64,000 bases of DNA, taken from positions 20,367 through 84,366 of the forward strand of contig JABGUL010000036.1 of assembly GCA_018646605.1 (NCBI GenBank), given 5' to 3'. The notes beneath the pieces are model-generated. The model was not told the origin of the DNA, ran no database searches, and worked only from the letters and a program-made list of their open reading frames with translations. The stretch's first letter is position 1. Each line of letters opens with the position of its first letter. The DNA comes from Flavobacteriaceae bacterium. Lineage in GTDB: Bacteria; Bacteroidota; Bacteroidia; Flavobacteriales; Flavobacteriaceae. The position numbers were made by a program, and so were the translations under genes. Below are positions 16,465 through 24,421 of the stretch, piece after piece.

Positions 16465-17315
16465 TGAAACCGATTACAAATTTACTGATCATGGCTGGGG
16501 GTGCTTCTTCAAGAATGAAGCGCTCTTTGGAAAATTCCCAACTGTCTGATGCAACAAAAAGCATTGCATTTTCTTCTCATAAAAGCCTAATCCCCCTGGG
16601 AAAAAGCCAAAAGCCACTGCTGTATTACCTGATTCAAAATGCCGTTGAAGCGGGGTTTACAGACATCTATTTAATTACAAGTCCTGAAAACGAAGCTTTT
16701 CAAGAATGGGTTGGAAACAAACCCAACCACAACTCGTTTGCAGGAGCACGCGTTCACTTTGTGATTCAACATACCCCTGAAGGAAGAGCAAAACCCTTAG
16801 GCACAGCCGATGCCGTTTTACAGGCGATGGATCAATACCCGATATTAAAAACAGCCTATTTGAGTATTTGTAATGGCGACAATTTCTATTCGGTCAACGC
16901 CCTAAACTTAGTACACCAAGCGAGAGATACACCCCATGCCTTGATTAGTTATGCTCGGTCAGGACTCCTTTTTGACGACGAACGTATTTCAAAGTTTGCT
17001 GTCATGGATATTGATTCGGAAGATTATCTAAAAAACATCATTGAAAAGCCTGATCCTGAAATAGTAGAAAAATACCGTGATGGCAGTGGTGAAATTAGGG
17101 TGAGTATGAATATTTTTAGTTTTGAAGGGAGCTTGCTCTATCCGTATTTAAAAAATTGCCCGATACATCCAGAACGAGATGAAAAAGAGCTTCCCGAAGC
17201 AGTTCGGAAAATGTCACTAGACGAAGCACACCCCATTCGTTGTTTTCCTGTAAAAGAGCACTTGCCAGATTTAACGTCTGCAGATGATATTCTGACTTTT
17301 TCGACCTTAGAATAA
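16464..17315 (+). CDS. sugar-1-phosphate nucleotidyltransferase
   Basis: A 283-residue enzyme of the nucleotidyl transferase (GT-A-like) fold. The N-terminal LLIMAGGASSRM is the nucleotide loop, GTADAVLQAM contacts the base, CNGDNFY carries the metal aspartate, and IIEKPDP is the sugar-binding segment. There is an unusually long insertion after the first loop (residues 15-40), which may set substrate choice. It is coupled (TAATG) to the GHMP kinase, so the pair would turn a free sugar into an NDP-sugar through its 1-phosphate. Base and sugar cannot be told from sequence. Confidence 0.8.
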   Translation: MKPITNLLIMAGGASSRMKRSLENSQLSDATKSIAFSSHKSLIPLGKSQKPLLYYLIQNAVEAGFTDIYLITSPENEAFQEWVGNKPNHNSFAGARVHFVIQHTPEGRAKPLGTADAVLQAMDQYPILKTAYLSICNGDNFYSVNALNLVHQARDTPHALISYARSGLLFDDERISKFAVMDIDSEDYLKNIIEKPDPEIVEKYRDGSGEIRVSMNIFSFEGSLLYPYLKNCPIHPERDEKELPEAVRKMSLDEAHPIRCFPVKEHLPDLTSADDILTFSTLE

Positions 17316-17320
17316 AAGAA

Positions 17321-18268
17321 TCACTTCAATAGCCCTAGCGCAACGAGGCGTTGGTGTAAGAAAGTTCCAGCATCGATATCTTCATATTTTTTTGGATGTG
17401 CTGCATCAATCATTTGTGGTAAACAATTTAATGGCATTTGAGGAATTGGATGCATGAAAAAGGGCAGAGAGTAGCGTGCATTTCCCCATTCTTCAGGGGG
17501 TGGATTTACCACGCGGTGAATGGTAGAGGGCAAATGATTGTTCGTGAGCCTTGAAAGCATATCACCAATGTTAATCATCAGTTCATCGGGTCCAGCAATG
17601 GCATCAATCCATTCTTGGTTTCTGTTGAGAACTTGTAAGCCTCCTCCTTGAGATCCCATCAATAGGGTAATTAAATTGATATCTCCATGGGCAGCAGCAC
17701 GCTCCGCTTCATTGGGTGCTTTGGTGATAGGTGGATAGTGAATTGCTCGGAGGATAGAATTCCCCTCACGGATATAAGAGTCAAAATAAAACGCATCCAG
17801 CTCGAGATATAAAGCAATAGCCTGCAGTAAAACCTCAGCTGTTTTCTCTAATTTTTTGTAGACTTCATTCCCTACTTTATTAAAATTCTGAAGCTCTTTT
17901 ACGTGGATGTTATTGGGGTAAATTCCTTTCAGCTTCGGCTGGGCGTCAAGGTCTTGCCCAAAATGCCAAAACTCCTTGAGATCGCCAGTAGTTCTCCCTT
18001 CAGCATGTTCTTTTCCAAAGCCAGTGTAGCCACGTTGACCCCCACCCCCTTGAATTTCATAAGCTTCTTTGGTTTTTGTAGGCAAAGCAAAAAAGGTTTT
18101 GATCTCACGGTATAAATCTTCTTGAAGTTTTTCCTCTAAAAAATGCCCTTTTAATGCTAGGAAGCCAATTTCTTTGAAAGAAGCACCTACGTGCTGGACA
18201 AAGGCTGCCTTACGGTCGGGATCTTCAGAAAGAAAGTCGTTAAGGTTTGCTTGTGGAATGTGTTGCAT
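17321..18268 (-). CDS. isopenicillin N synthase-like 2-oxoglutarate/Fe(II) oxygenase
   Basis: A 315-residue member of the IPNS/plant-type dioxygenase family. The N-terminal DIOX_N region (residues 1-110) includes GQRGYTGFGKEHAEG. The iron ligands are His194 and Asp196 (AAHGDINLITLL) and His251 (STIHRV). The 2-oxoglutarate pair is Arg265-x-Ser267 (ARYSLPFF). The substrate is unknown; bacterial relatives are often annotated only as flavonol synthase-like. The ATG lies 12 bases after a terminator hairpin and behind a short leader ORF, so expression probably depends on read-through. Confidence 0.88.
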   Translation of the reverse strand: MQHIPQANLNDFLSEDPDRKAAFVQHVGASFKEIGFLALKGHFLEEKLQEDLYREIKTFFALPTKTKEAYEIQGGGGQRGYTGFGKEHAEGRTTGDLKEFWHFGQDLDAQPKLKGIYPNNIHVKELQNFNKVGNEVYKKLEKTAEVLLQAIALYLELDAFYFDSYIREGNSILRAIHYPPITKAPNEAERAAAHGDINLITLLMGSQGGGLQVLNRNQEWIDAIAGPDELMINIGDMLSRLTNNHLPSTIHRVVNPPPEEWGNARYSLPFFMHPIPQMPLNCLPQMIDAAHPKKYEDIDAGTFLHQRLVALGLLK

Positions 18269-18280
18269 GGAAAATAAATT

Positions 18281-18308
18281 AAAAAAAGCGGACCCATCGG
18301 TCCGCTTT
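18281..18308 (-). terminator. terminator/attenuator hairpin in front of the oxygenase
   Basis: On the minus strand a perfect 10-base stem (AAAGCGGACC / GGTCCGCTTT, four-base loop) is followed by a T run. It starts 16 bases after the stop of the 21-codon leader ORF and ends 12 bases before the oxygenase ATG. No separate promoter fits in between, so it should cap transcription of the oxygenase unless bypassed. I see no clear competing anti-terminator. Confidence 0.8.
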
Positions 18309-18324
18309 GTATAGATAAGGAAAG

Positions 18325-18390
18325 TTACAGTGGCCCTACTAGCGTAGGTGCCTGCTGTTCACGATTCCTCAAATGATTTTCATAAAACAT
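18325..18390 (-). CDS. 21-residue leader peptide ORF
   Basis: ATG at 18390-18388, stop TAA at 18327-18325. The peptide reads MFYENHLRNR followed by EQQAPTLVGPL. The first half is polar and charged, the second ends Gly-Pro-Leu just before the stop. It is preceded by a near-ideal Shine-Dalgarno sequence, six bases away, and followed by a terminator hairpin. A small inverted repeat (CCTAC-GCTA-GTAGG on the minus strand, 18335-18348) lies inside its last codons. It could be a regulatory leader or arrest peptide, or a small secreted or modified peptide. It has no run of one amino-acid codon, unlike classic amino-acid attenuators. Confidence 0.6.
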   Translation of the reverse strand: MFYENHLRNREQQAPTLVGPL

Positions 18391-18393
18391 AAG

Positions 18394-18406
18394 ACACCTC
18401 CTTTCT
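18394..18406 (-). promoter_or_regulatory. exceptionally strong Shine-Dalgarno sequence
   Basis: On the minus strand this reads AGAAAGGAGGTGT, containing AGGAGG six bases before the leader ATG. The plus-strand complement ACACCTCCTTTCT equals, as I recall it, the 3' tail of Bacteroidota 16S rRNA over 13 bases. Most genes in this window show no Shine-Dalgarno sequence, as is normal for the phylum, where the anti-SD is normally masked. Confidence 0.75.
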
Positions 18407-18452
18407 ACATTAAATTAAACTTAGCTGTTGTCACAGCCCTAACTTCTCATCT

Positions 18453-18460
18453 CAAATATA
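18453..18460 (-). promoter_or_regulatory. -7 promoter box of the leader/oxygenase transcript
   Basis: On the minus strand TATATTTG, an exact TAnnTTTG match, 62 bases upstream of the leader ATG. A convincing -33 TTG is not seen at the usual distance. A small hairpin (GCTGT-TGTC-ACAGC, 18424-18437) falls in the predicted 5' untranslated region. Confidence 0.5.
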
Positions 18461-18485
18461 ATAATTGGATGCTTTGGTAGGACAC

Positions 18486-19754
18486 TTATTTTACAATTTT
18501 TTTCAACGTTAATCCCTGAACTAAAATGGTAAATAAAACAACGGCATACGTTAGGATTAAGATTAGTTCTTTCCCACTTCCAATGGAATCGGGTAGGTTT
18601 AATGCTAAAGCAATACTGAGTCCACCCCGCAAACCTCCCCAGGTGATAATAAGGGCGGTATTTTTTTCGAATTTCTTTTTAAAGGAAAGAATTGAAATGG
18701 GTACAAACACACCAATACCTCTTGACAGTACAACCAGCAAAATAACCAATACTATGATGAGTAAATAGGCGGCATCAAAATTTTGAAGGATGGGAATAAT
18801 CTCCAAGCCTATTAAAATAAATAGAATCGCATTTAGGGTTTCATCCAATAGATGCCAAAACTTGTAGACATAATCTCCCATTGCTTTTTGAACCCCATCT
18901 TCTTTTTTGTCTGTATCAATATTTTGATTCAGAAAGAGTCCCATAACGACAACTCCTAATACGGCAGAAAAATGAAATAAGTGGGAGATCACAGGAACCA
19001 AAAGAACAAGAGAAAGAGTAATTAAAACCTCTAATTCTACATGTGTATTTTCTATGTATTTAACTAATTTCAATCCTAAATAACCCATTACAGCTCCCAT
19101 AACAATTCCTCCTACTACCTCTTGAGCAAATAGGGCACCCACACTTTGTGCAGTTATGTTGTCAATTCCTTCTGCCTTGATGCTCAGAAGGGTTAAAAAA
19201 ACAACGACCCCTATTCCGTCATTAAATAACGATTCCCCAGCAATTCTGGTTTCCGTTATTTTAGAAAGATTCATCTTTTTTACCATTGCTAGAACAGCAA
19301 TAGGGTCTGTGGGGGCGATTAAAGCACCAAACAACAAACAGTCTACATATCCAAGGCCTAATGAGGTCAAGCCGAACATGGGCTCTTGAACGAGCCAGTA
19401 AACACCGGTTCCTACAGCAAAGGTGGAAAAAAGAACCCCAAAGGTGGCGAGTATTAAGATGGTCATTCTGTCTTTCAAGAGTTCATGGACATCCACACTG
19501 ATGGCCCCAGCAAACAATAGGAAAGGAAGCATGACATCGATTAATAATACACTGAAATCAAATTCTTTTGTGAGCTGCGTTACATATCCTAAAAAATCTG
19601 GAAAAATGAGCCCTGCTAGCATAATGATGAGCGATAAAACAATCGCTAAGACCATTAAGCCAATAGTTTGAGGAAGCTTTAGAATCCTAAGGTTAATGAT
19701 AGAAAAAATGGAAGCTAGAGAGAGTAAAAGTGTTGAGAGTTCAAGTAAATTCAT
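18486..19754 (-). CDS. cation:proton antiporter, CPA1/NhaP type
   Basis: A 422-residue inner-membrane protein with about 12 hydrophobic helices. The CPA1 core is visible: SVLLIDVMLPFLLFAGAIS, ALIAPTDPIAVLAM, AGESLFNDGIGVVVFL (the ND ion-binding pair) and TWGGLRGGLSIALALNLP. It exchanges Na+ or K+ for protons in pH and salt homeostasis. It ends about 95 bases before the predicted leader ORF of the oxygenase; the two are probably separate transcripts. Confidence 0.9.
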   Translation of the reverse strand: MNLLELSTLLLSLASIFSIINLRILKLPQTIGLMVLAIVLSLIIMLAGLIFPDFLGYVTQLTKEFDFSVLLIDVMLPFLLFAGAISVDVHELLKDRMTILILATFGVLFSTFAVGTGVYWLVQEPMFGLTSLGLGYVDCLLFGALIAPTDPIAVLAMVKKMNLSKITETRIAGESLFNDGIGVVVFLTLLSIKAEGIDNITAQSVGALFAQEVVGGIVMGAVMGYLGLKLVKYIENTHVELEVLITLSLVLLVPVISHLFHFSAVLGVVVMGLFLNQNIDTDKKEDGVQKAMGDYVYKFWHLLDETLNAILFILIGLEIIPILQNFDAAYLLIIVLVILLVVLSRGIGVFVPISILSFKKKFEKNTALIITWGGLRGGLSIALALNLPDSIGSGKELILILTYAVVLFTILVQGLTLKKIVK

Positions 19755-19780
19755 TATGGTTTTTTTTTAAAACTATGAAA

Positions 19781-20368
19781 TTATTTTTTTAAATAAAGCT
19801 TAGTAAGATATTTACCTATTAAATCAAACTCTAAATTGACAATTTTTCCAGGCGCTAACGTATGAAAATTAGTGTGTTCATAGGTGTAGGGAATGATAGC
19901 AACGGAAAAGCGATCTTCCTTTGAGTCAACAACAGTGAGGCTTACTCCATTCACTGTTATCGATCCTTTTTCGATGGTTATATTTCCTTTGTTTGGGTCA
20001 TAGGCAAAAGTATAGGTCCAACTCCCTTCAGCATTTGACGATTCCACGCATTCTGCAATTTGGTCCACATGACCCTGTACCATATGTCCATCCAGACGGT
20101 CACCTAATTTCATTGCCCGCTCAAGATTGATTAGGTCTCCTTTTTGGAGCGTTCCTAAATTGGATTTAGTAAGGGTCTCATCAATTGCGGTAACGGTATA
20201 GGTTTTTGTATCACAAGCCACTACGGTCAAACAAACGCCATTGTGCGCGACACTTTGATCAATTTTTAATGATGAAGCAAGCGCACTTTCTAAGGTGATA
20301 TGCAAGTTGGTGTCTTCTTTTTTAAGCTCAGTTACCCTGCCAAAAGCTTCTATGATTCCTGTAAACAT
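19781..20368 (-). CDS. ribE: riboflavin synthase, alpha subunit
   Basis: A 195-residue enzyme that makes riboflavin from two 6,7-dimethyl-8-ribityllumazine molecules. It has two lumazine-binding domains in tandem. The first starts MFTGIIEAFGRV and contains GVCLTVV. The second follows LDGHMVQGHVDQIAE and contains GSITVNGVSLTVV. I chose the ATG at 20368, since MFTGIIE is the universal start; the longer frame would add 22 unrelated residues and cross the start of pdxA on the other strand. Confidence 0.95.
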   Translation of the reverse strand: MFTGIIEAFGRVTELKKEDTNLHITLESALASSLKIDQSVAHNGVCLTVVACDTKTYTVTAIDETLTKSNLGTLQKGDLINLERAMKLGDRLDGHMVQGHVDQIAECVESSNAEGSWTYTFAYDPNKGNITIEKGSITVNGVSLTVVDSKEDRFSVAIIPYTYEHTNFHTLAPGKIVNLEFDLIGKYLTKLYLKK

Positions 20369-20383
20369 GCGTTTTAATTTAGT

Positions 20384-20391
20384 TACATTTG
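20384..20391 (+). promoter_or_regulatory. -7 promoter box of pdxA
   Basis: TACATTTG, an exact TAnnTTTG match, 27 bases upstream of the pdxA ATG. No clear -33 TTG is seen at the usual distance. Confidence 0.45.
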
Positions 20392-20418
20392 CTTCAAAAA
20401 TAAGTATAAAAACCAGTA

Positions 20419-21429
20419 ATGAGTGAAATCTCAAAAATTAGAGTAGGAATATCGGTTGGGGACCCCAATGGTATTGGGTTTGAAATTATTCTAAAAACGT
20501 TTGAAGACAAACGCATTTTTGATTTTTTTACTCCTATCGTCTTCGCCCATTCCAAGAATTTTATTGAAGAACGAAAAAAATTAGGATGTACTACCAGCGT
20601 TTTTACACTTAAAAATATTAAAAACCCAAACAAAGGACAGTTAAATGTGGTTGATGTTTGGAGTGCTCCTTTTCCTATTGCCTATGGTAAAGAGGATTTA
20701 GAAGCTGGAGCGCATGCGATCTCTTCTTTAGAAGCAGCGACCGCCGCCCTAAAAAAAGGGGAAGTAGATGTTTTAGTGACAGCCCCAATTCATAAAAAAA
20801 GTATTCAATCCGATACCTTCAAGTTTCCAGGACACACGGATTATCTAAACGAACAATTAGAGGGGGATAGTCTGATGTTTATGGTGACAGATAGCCTGAA
20901 GGTGGCCTTAATGAGTGATCACATTCCGCTTAAAGAAGTTGTTGGGTATTTAAATGAAGAAAAAATAAATGCCAAAATAGCATCCCTAGAAAAGAGTTTA
21001 TCGCAAGATTTTGGAATCCAACGCCCAAAAATTGCAGTTCTTGGAATCAATCCACATACAGGAGACAATGGAGTAATTGGAGATGAAGACGATACCCTTT
21101 TGACCCCAGTGATAAAAAAATGGAACGAAAAAGGGAGTTTGGTTTTTGGCCCCTACGCTGCAGATGGTTTTTTTGGAAACCAACGCTACACGAAATTTGA
21201 TGGAGTATTGGCGACATATCACGATCAGGGATTAATCCCCTTTAAAACCTTATCCTTTGGACAAGGGGTAAATTTCACTGCGGGTTTGAGTCATGTGAGA
21301 ACCTCTCCCGATCACGGGACAGCATTTGACATTGCAGGGAAAGGAGTTGCAGACGCAAGCTCTTTTTCAGAGGCGGTCTACACAGCAAGAGCTATTTTTC
21401 TTCAACGTAAAGAGGTCAATTTTAGCTAA
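20419..21429 (+). CDS. pdxA: 4-hydroxythreonine-4-phosphate dehydrogenase
   Basis: A 336-residue NAD-dependent dehydrogenase of the DXP-dependent vitamin B6 pathway, converting 4-phosphohydroxy-L-threonine to the aminoketone used by PdxJ. Diagnostic motifs: VGISVGDPNGIGFEI at the N-terminus, TAPIHKKSI, FPGHTDYL (metal His), GINPHTGDNGVIG, ATYHDQGLIPFK, and RTSPDHGTAFDIAGKG. Length is normal for the family. It converges with the BASS transporter gene, leaving six bases between the stops. Confidence 0.95.
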   Translation: MSEISKIRVGISVGDPNGIGFEIILKTFEDKRIFDFFTPIVFAHSKNFIEERKKLGCTTSVFTLKNIKNPNKGQLNVVDVWSAPFPIAYGKEDLEAGAHAISSLEAATAALKKGEVDVLVTAPIHKKSIQSDTFKFPGHTDYLNEQLEGDSLMFMVTDSLKVALMSDHIPLKEVVGYLNEEKINAKIASLEKSLSQDFGIQRPKIAVLGINPHTGDNGVIGDEDDTLLTPVIKKWNEKGSLVFGPYAADGFFGNQRYTKFDGVLATYHDQGLIPFKTLSFGQGVNFTAGLSHVRTSPDHGTAFDIAGKGVADASSFSEAVYTARAIFLQRKEVNFS

Positions 21430-21435
21430 AATGAG

Positions 21436-22356
21436 CTAGCTTTTATCTTTAAAAAGGCTAACAAATAGACTGCCCAATAGAGAGTGTATTAAGCTGGAAA
21501 CGGCTGCAGGAATAGCCACCATAGGATTTGTGAAATTTTCACGCGCAAGAACAACACCTAATCCTGAGTTTTGCATCCCTACTTCTATAGATATGGTTTT
21601 GGCAACACCCCAATTTTTAAACAGCCACAAACTAATAAAAAAGCCCAGCGCAAAACCTATTACATGAAGACTCATCAATGCTAAAATTAAGCTGATTCCG
21701 GAATTTAAAATGATTTCTTTTCCTTGACCAATGATGCTTGCAACAATTAGTGTGATAAGTAAAACTGCAACTGGGGGAGCAAAAGGTAAAACTTTAGCGG
21801 TGCGCTTTGGGAAATACCGATTTAAAATCACACCCAATAAAATAGGAAATAAGACCACTTTTAAAGTAGAATAAAAAAGCCCCATGGCGTTTACATTTAC
21901 ATAATTTCCTGAAAGTTGACTAGTCAAAAAAGGGGTCATAATAATAGCCGCTAATGTGGATAAAGTAGTCATACAAACCGAAAGAGCAACATTGGCTTTT
22001 GCTAAATAAGCAATTACATTAGAGGCAGTACCCCCCGGGCAACAAGCAACTAAGATCAGGCCAACCGCAAAAAAAGGAGGAAGGTTAAATGCTTTTCCTA
22101 AGCCCCAACCCAAACTGGGCATTACTATAAATTGTAATCCAATCCCAACGAGTACCCATTTAGGGTGCTTTACAATTTGCTTAAAATCGGAGGCTTGAAG
22201 TGTTAATCCCATGCCCAACATAATACCCCCTAAGCCAAGGGTGATCAAGCTTCCGCTAAACCATATAAAGAAAGGGGGGTGAATAAGCGCCCCGAATGAA
22301 AAAAGTGTCACAATCCAAGGAAATGCAGCCGTAAATTTTTGTAAGTAAGAATTCAA
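21436..22356 (-). CDS. bile acid:sodium symporter family (BASS) transporter
   Basis: A 306-residue membrane protein with nine or ten hydrophobic segments. The family features are LGGIMLGMGLTLQASDF, VACCPGGTASNVIAYLAKANVALSV (the discontinuous helix with the Gly-rich crossover) and IEVGMQNSGLGVVLA. BASS proteins import organic anions, such as bile acids or pantoate and ketoacids, with sodium. In a marine bacterium a bile acid is an unlikely substrate; the true one is unknown. Confidence 0.88.
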   Translation of the reverse strand: MNSYLQKFTAAFPWIVTLFSFGALIHPPFFIWFSGSLITLGLGGIMLGMGLTLQASDFKQIVKHPKWVLVGIGLQFIVMPSLGWGLGKAFNLPPFFAVGLILVACCPGGTASNVIAYLAKANVALSVCMTTLSTLAAIIMTPFLTSQLSGNYVNVNAMGLFYSTLKVVLFPILLGVILNRYFPKRTAKVLPFAPPVAVLLITLIVASIIGQGKEIILNSGISLILALMSLHVIGFALGFFISLWLFKNWGVAKTISIEVGMQNSGLGVVLARENFTNPMVAIPAAVSSLIHSLLGSLFVSLFKDKS

Positions 22357-22502
22357 TTTAATAATTTCAAATCAAGATATCTCTTTTTTTAAACTTAACC
22401 ATAATAAAATTAAGGTGTTCCGAAACGTTTTACTTTTATTTTCTCCAAAAAGGCATAAATTATAATCCATGTAATTTTAGCGTGTTACGTTAATTTTTTT
22501 TA

Positions 22503-22510
22503 TAAATTTG
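22503..22510 (+). promoter_or_regulatory. -7 promoter box of the DUF177-rpmF unit
   Basis: TAAATTTG, an exact TAnnTTTG match, 18 bases before the ATG at 22529, giving a short leader. The sequence GGAGG sits three bases before the ATG, closer than an effective Shine-Dalgarno sequence usually lies. Confidence 0.5.
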
Positions 22511-22528
22511 CCGCTCAATTGGAGGACA

Positions 22529-23050
22529 ATGGAAGTGTTAAAAGATTTTACTATCCCGTTTGTGGGGTTGAAAGACGGAAAACACAGCTTTTCTTTTCCA
22601 ATAGACAATACGTTCTTTGCGCATTTTGAGTACACCGATTTCAATCAAGCACAACTTGAAGCTAAGCTGGTTTTGGATAAAAAGCCTACCTTTTTAGAAT
22701 TGAGTTTTGATGTTCAAGGAAAAGTAATCCTTCCTTGTGACGTTTCAATGGAGTTATTTGATCTTCCAATCGATTCCCAATTTGATTTATTAGTCAAATT
22801 TGGATCGAATACAGAAAGCAATTCAGATGAGATAATCATCTTGCCAGAGGGGGATTATCAAATTAACGTCGCCCAATATATTTATGAATTAATTATTTTG
22901 GCGATTCCCTTAAAACGGATTCATCCTGGAATTGAAGACGGTACTTTACAAAGCGATATTGTAAAGAAACTCAGAGAGCTAGAACCTAAAGAAGAAAATT
23001 TAAACGGAGGTGAAGACCCCCGTTGGAATAAACTAAAAGATCTCTTGTAA
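22529..23050 (+). CDS. DUF177 (YceD-like) protein
   Basis: A 173-residue protein starting MEVLKDFTIPFVGLKDG; the longer frame from a TTG at 22508 lies within the promoter and is rejected. The family core is recognisable (LVLDKKPTFLELSF, VSMELFDLPIDSQFDLLVKFG, LPEGDYQINVAQYIYELIIL, and the late EDPRWNKLKDLL ending). YceD/DUF177 is almost always encoded just before ribosomal protein L32, as here, and has been linked to 23S rRNA maturation and ribosome assembly in other phyla. Confidence 0.9.
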   Translation: MEVLKDFTIPFVGLKDGKHSFSFPIDNTFFAHFEYTDFNQAQLEAKLVLDKKPTFLELSFDVQGKVILPCDVSMELFDLPIDSQFDLLVKFGSNTESNSDEIIILPEGDYQINVAQYIYELIILAIPLKRIHPGIEDGTLQSDIVKKLRELEPKEENLNGGEDPRWNKLKDLL

Positions 23051-23074
23051 AAGTGATCATGTAAAACAATTATT

Positions 23075-23272
23075 ATGGCACATCCTAAACGGAAAATTTC
23101 CAAAACAAGAAGAGACAAAAGACGTACGCATTATAAAGCGGCTGACCAACAAATCGCAACTTGTACAACTACTGGTGAAGCACATCTTTACCACCGTGCT
23201 CATTGGCATGAAGGGAAATTGTACTACCGTGGTAAAGTTCTTGTTGATGCTGCAGCTACCGCTGAGGCATAA
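23075..23272 (+). CDS. rpmF: 50S ribosomal protein L32
   Basis: A 65-residue basic ribosomal protein. [19 protein letters not shown] is the standard opening and [15 protein letters not shown] the family core. Only one cysteine remains, so it does not carry the four-cysteine zinc site of L32 in many bacteria. It follows DUF177 by 24 bases and is followed by a terminator before the fatty-acid genes. Confidence 0.95.
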   Translation: MAHPKRKISKTRRDKRRTHYKAADQQIATCTTTGEAHLYHRAHWHEGKLYYRGKVLVDAAATAEA

Positions 23273-23291
23273 GAAATAAAGTATAATGAAT

Positions 23292-23319
23292 AGCTCTCCG
23301 CTTAGGAGGGCTTTTTTTA
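23292..23319 (+). terminator. rho-independent terminator after rpmF
   Basis: AGCTCTCC, loop GCTTA, GGAGGGCT (one G-T wobble) followed by seven T. It separates the L32 transcript from fabH. Confidence 0.85.
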
Positions 23320-23395
23320 TTACAATTGTTTTGATTGCATCAAAAAACTGTTATCTTCACTTCGTATTAATGTTTTTTTCTACTGAAAATTTATA

Positions 23396-24400
23396 ATGAA
23401 TCAACGGAGTAATAAAGTGCTAAAAGCAGCAATTACTGCAGTAGGAGGATACGTTCCCGATACAGTTTTATCTAACCAAGATTTAGAAAAAATGGTCGAT
23501 ACGAATGATGAATGGATAACTTCACGTACAGGAATAAGAGAACGTCGTATTCTAAAAGACCCTGAAAAAGCGACTTCCTATCTTGCCATTCAAGCAGCCA
23601 ACGATTTAATTTCAAAAAATAAACTTGACCCAAGCACCATTGACCTGGTTTTGGTTGCTACAATCACTCCAGACATCCATGTTGCAGCTACTGCAGCTTA
23701 TGTAGCTTAAACCATTGGCGCAACAAATGCTTTTGCGTATGATTTAAATGCAGCATGCTCTGGATTTTTATATGGTATGAGTACCGCTGCCTCTTATATA
23801 AGTTCTGGGCGTTACAAAAAAATATTATTGATAGGAGCAGATAAAATGTCCTCTATCGTAGATTATACTGACCGAACTACATGCATCATTTTTGGAGATG
23901 GAGGGGGTGCAGTTTTATTTGAGCCTAGCACCAATGAATTTGGATGGGAAGACGAGTACTTCAGAAGCAATGGAAGTGAGCGTATGGCTTTACGCATATT
24001 GTCTGGGGGGTCTTTGCATCCCACCACACAAGAAACTTTTGATCAAGGTTGGCATAACATACATCAAGAAGGCAAAGTTGTGTTCAAGTATGCAGTCTCT
24101 GAAATGGCTAATGTTGCAGAAAAGATCATGAAGCGAAATGATTTAGAGGATGGAAAAATAGACTACCTCATTCCTCACCAAGCAAATAAAAGAATAATAG
24201 ATGCTACCGCAAATTGTTTGGATTTATCCGAGGATAAGGTACTCATGAATATTGACCGTTATGGCAATACTACTGCGGCTACATTGCCGCTTTTATTATA
24301 CGATTACGAATCAAAATTTAAAAAAGGAGACAAGCTCGTTTTTGCTGCCTTTGGCGGTGGATTTACTTGGGGTGCCGCGCACCTCACTTGGGCGTATTAA
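23396..24400 (+). pseudogene. fabH: 3-oxoacyl-ACP synthase III interrupted by an in-frame stop
   Basis: One reading frame of 335 codons encodes a complete KAS III apart from a TAA at codon 105 (23708-23710), between AATAAYVA and TIGATNAFAYDLNAACSGF. The catalytic Cys121 (AACSGF), His (LIPHQANKRI) and Asn (DRYGNTTAAT) all lie after the stop, so the truncated product would be inactive. The enzyme starts fatty-acid chains from acetyl- or branched acyl-CoA and malonyl-ACP. Everything else, including length and the accB-accC neighbours, is normal. A single substitution (for example AAA or TCA to TAA) explains it: either a base error, or real loss compensated by another copy elsewhere. Confidence 0.9.
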
Positions 24401-24421
24401 AAAACCAATTGAAAACTAAAT

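Noticed and set aside
20369..20434. Longer N-terminus for riboflavin synthase
   Set aside because: MFTGIIE is the family's start, and the extension overlaps the divergent pdxA promoter and start.
22529..23272. GGAGG before DUF177 as a second strong Shine-Dalgarno
   Set aside because: It is only five bases of match and three bases from the ATG, too close to be a convincing ribosome site.
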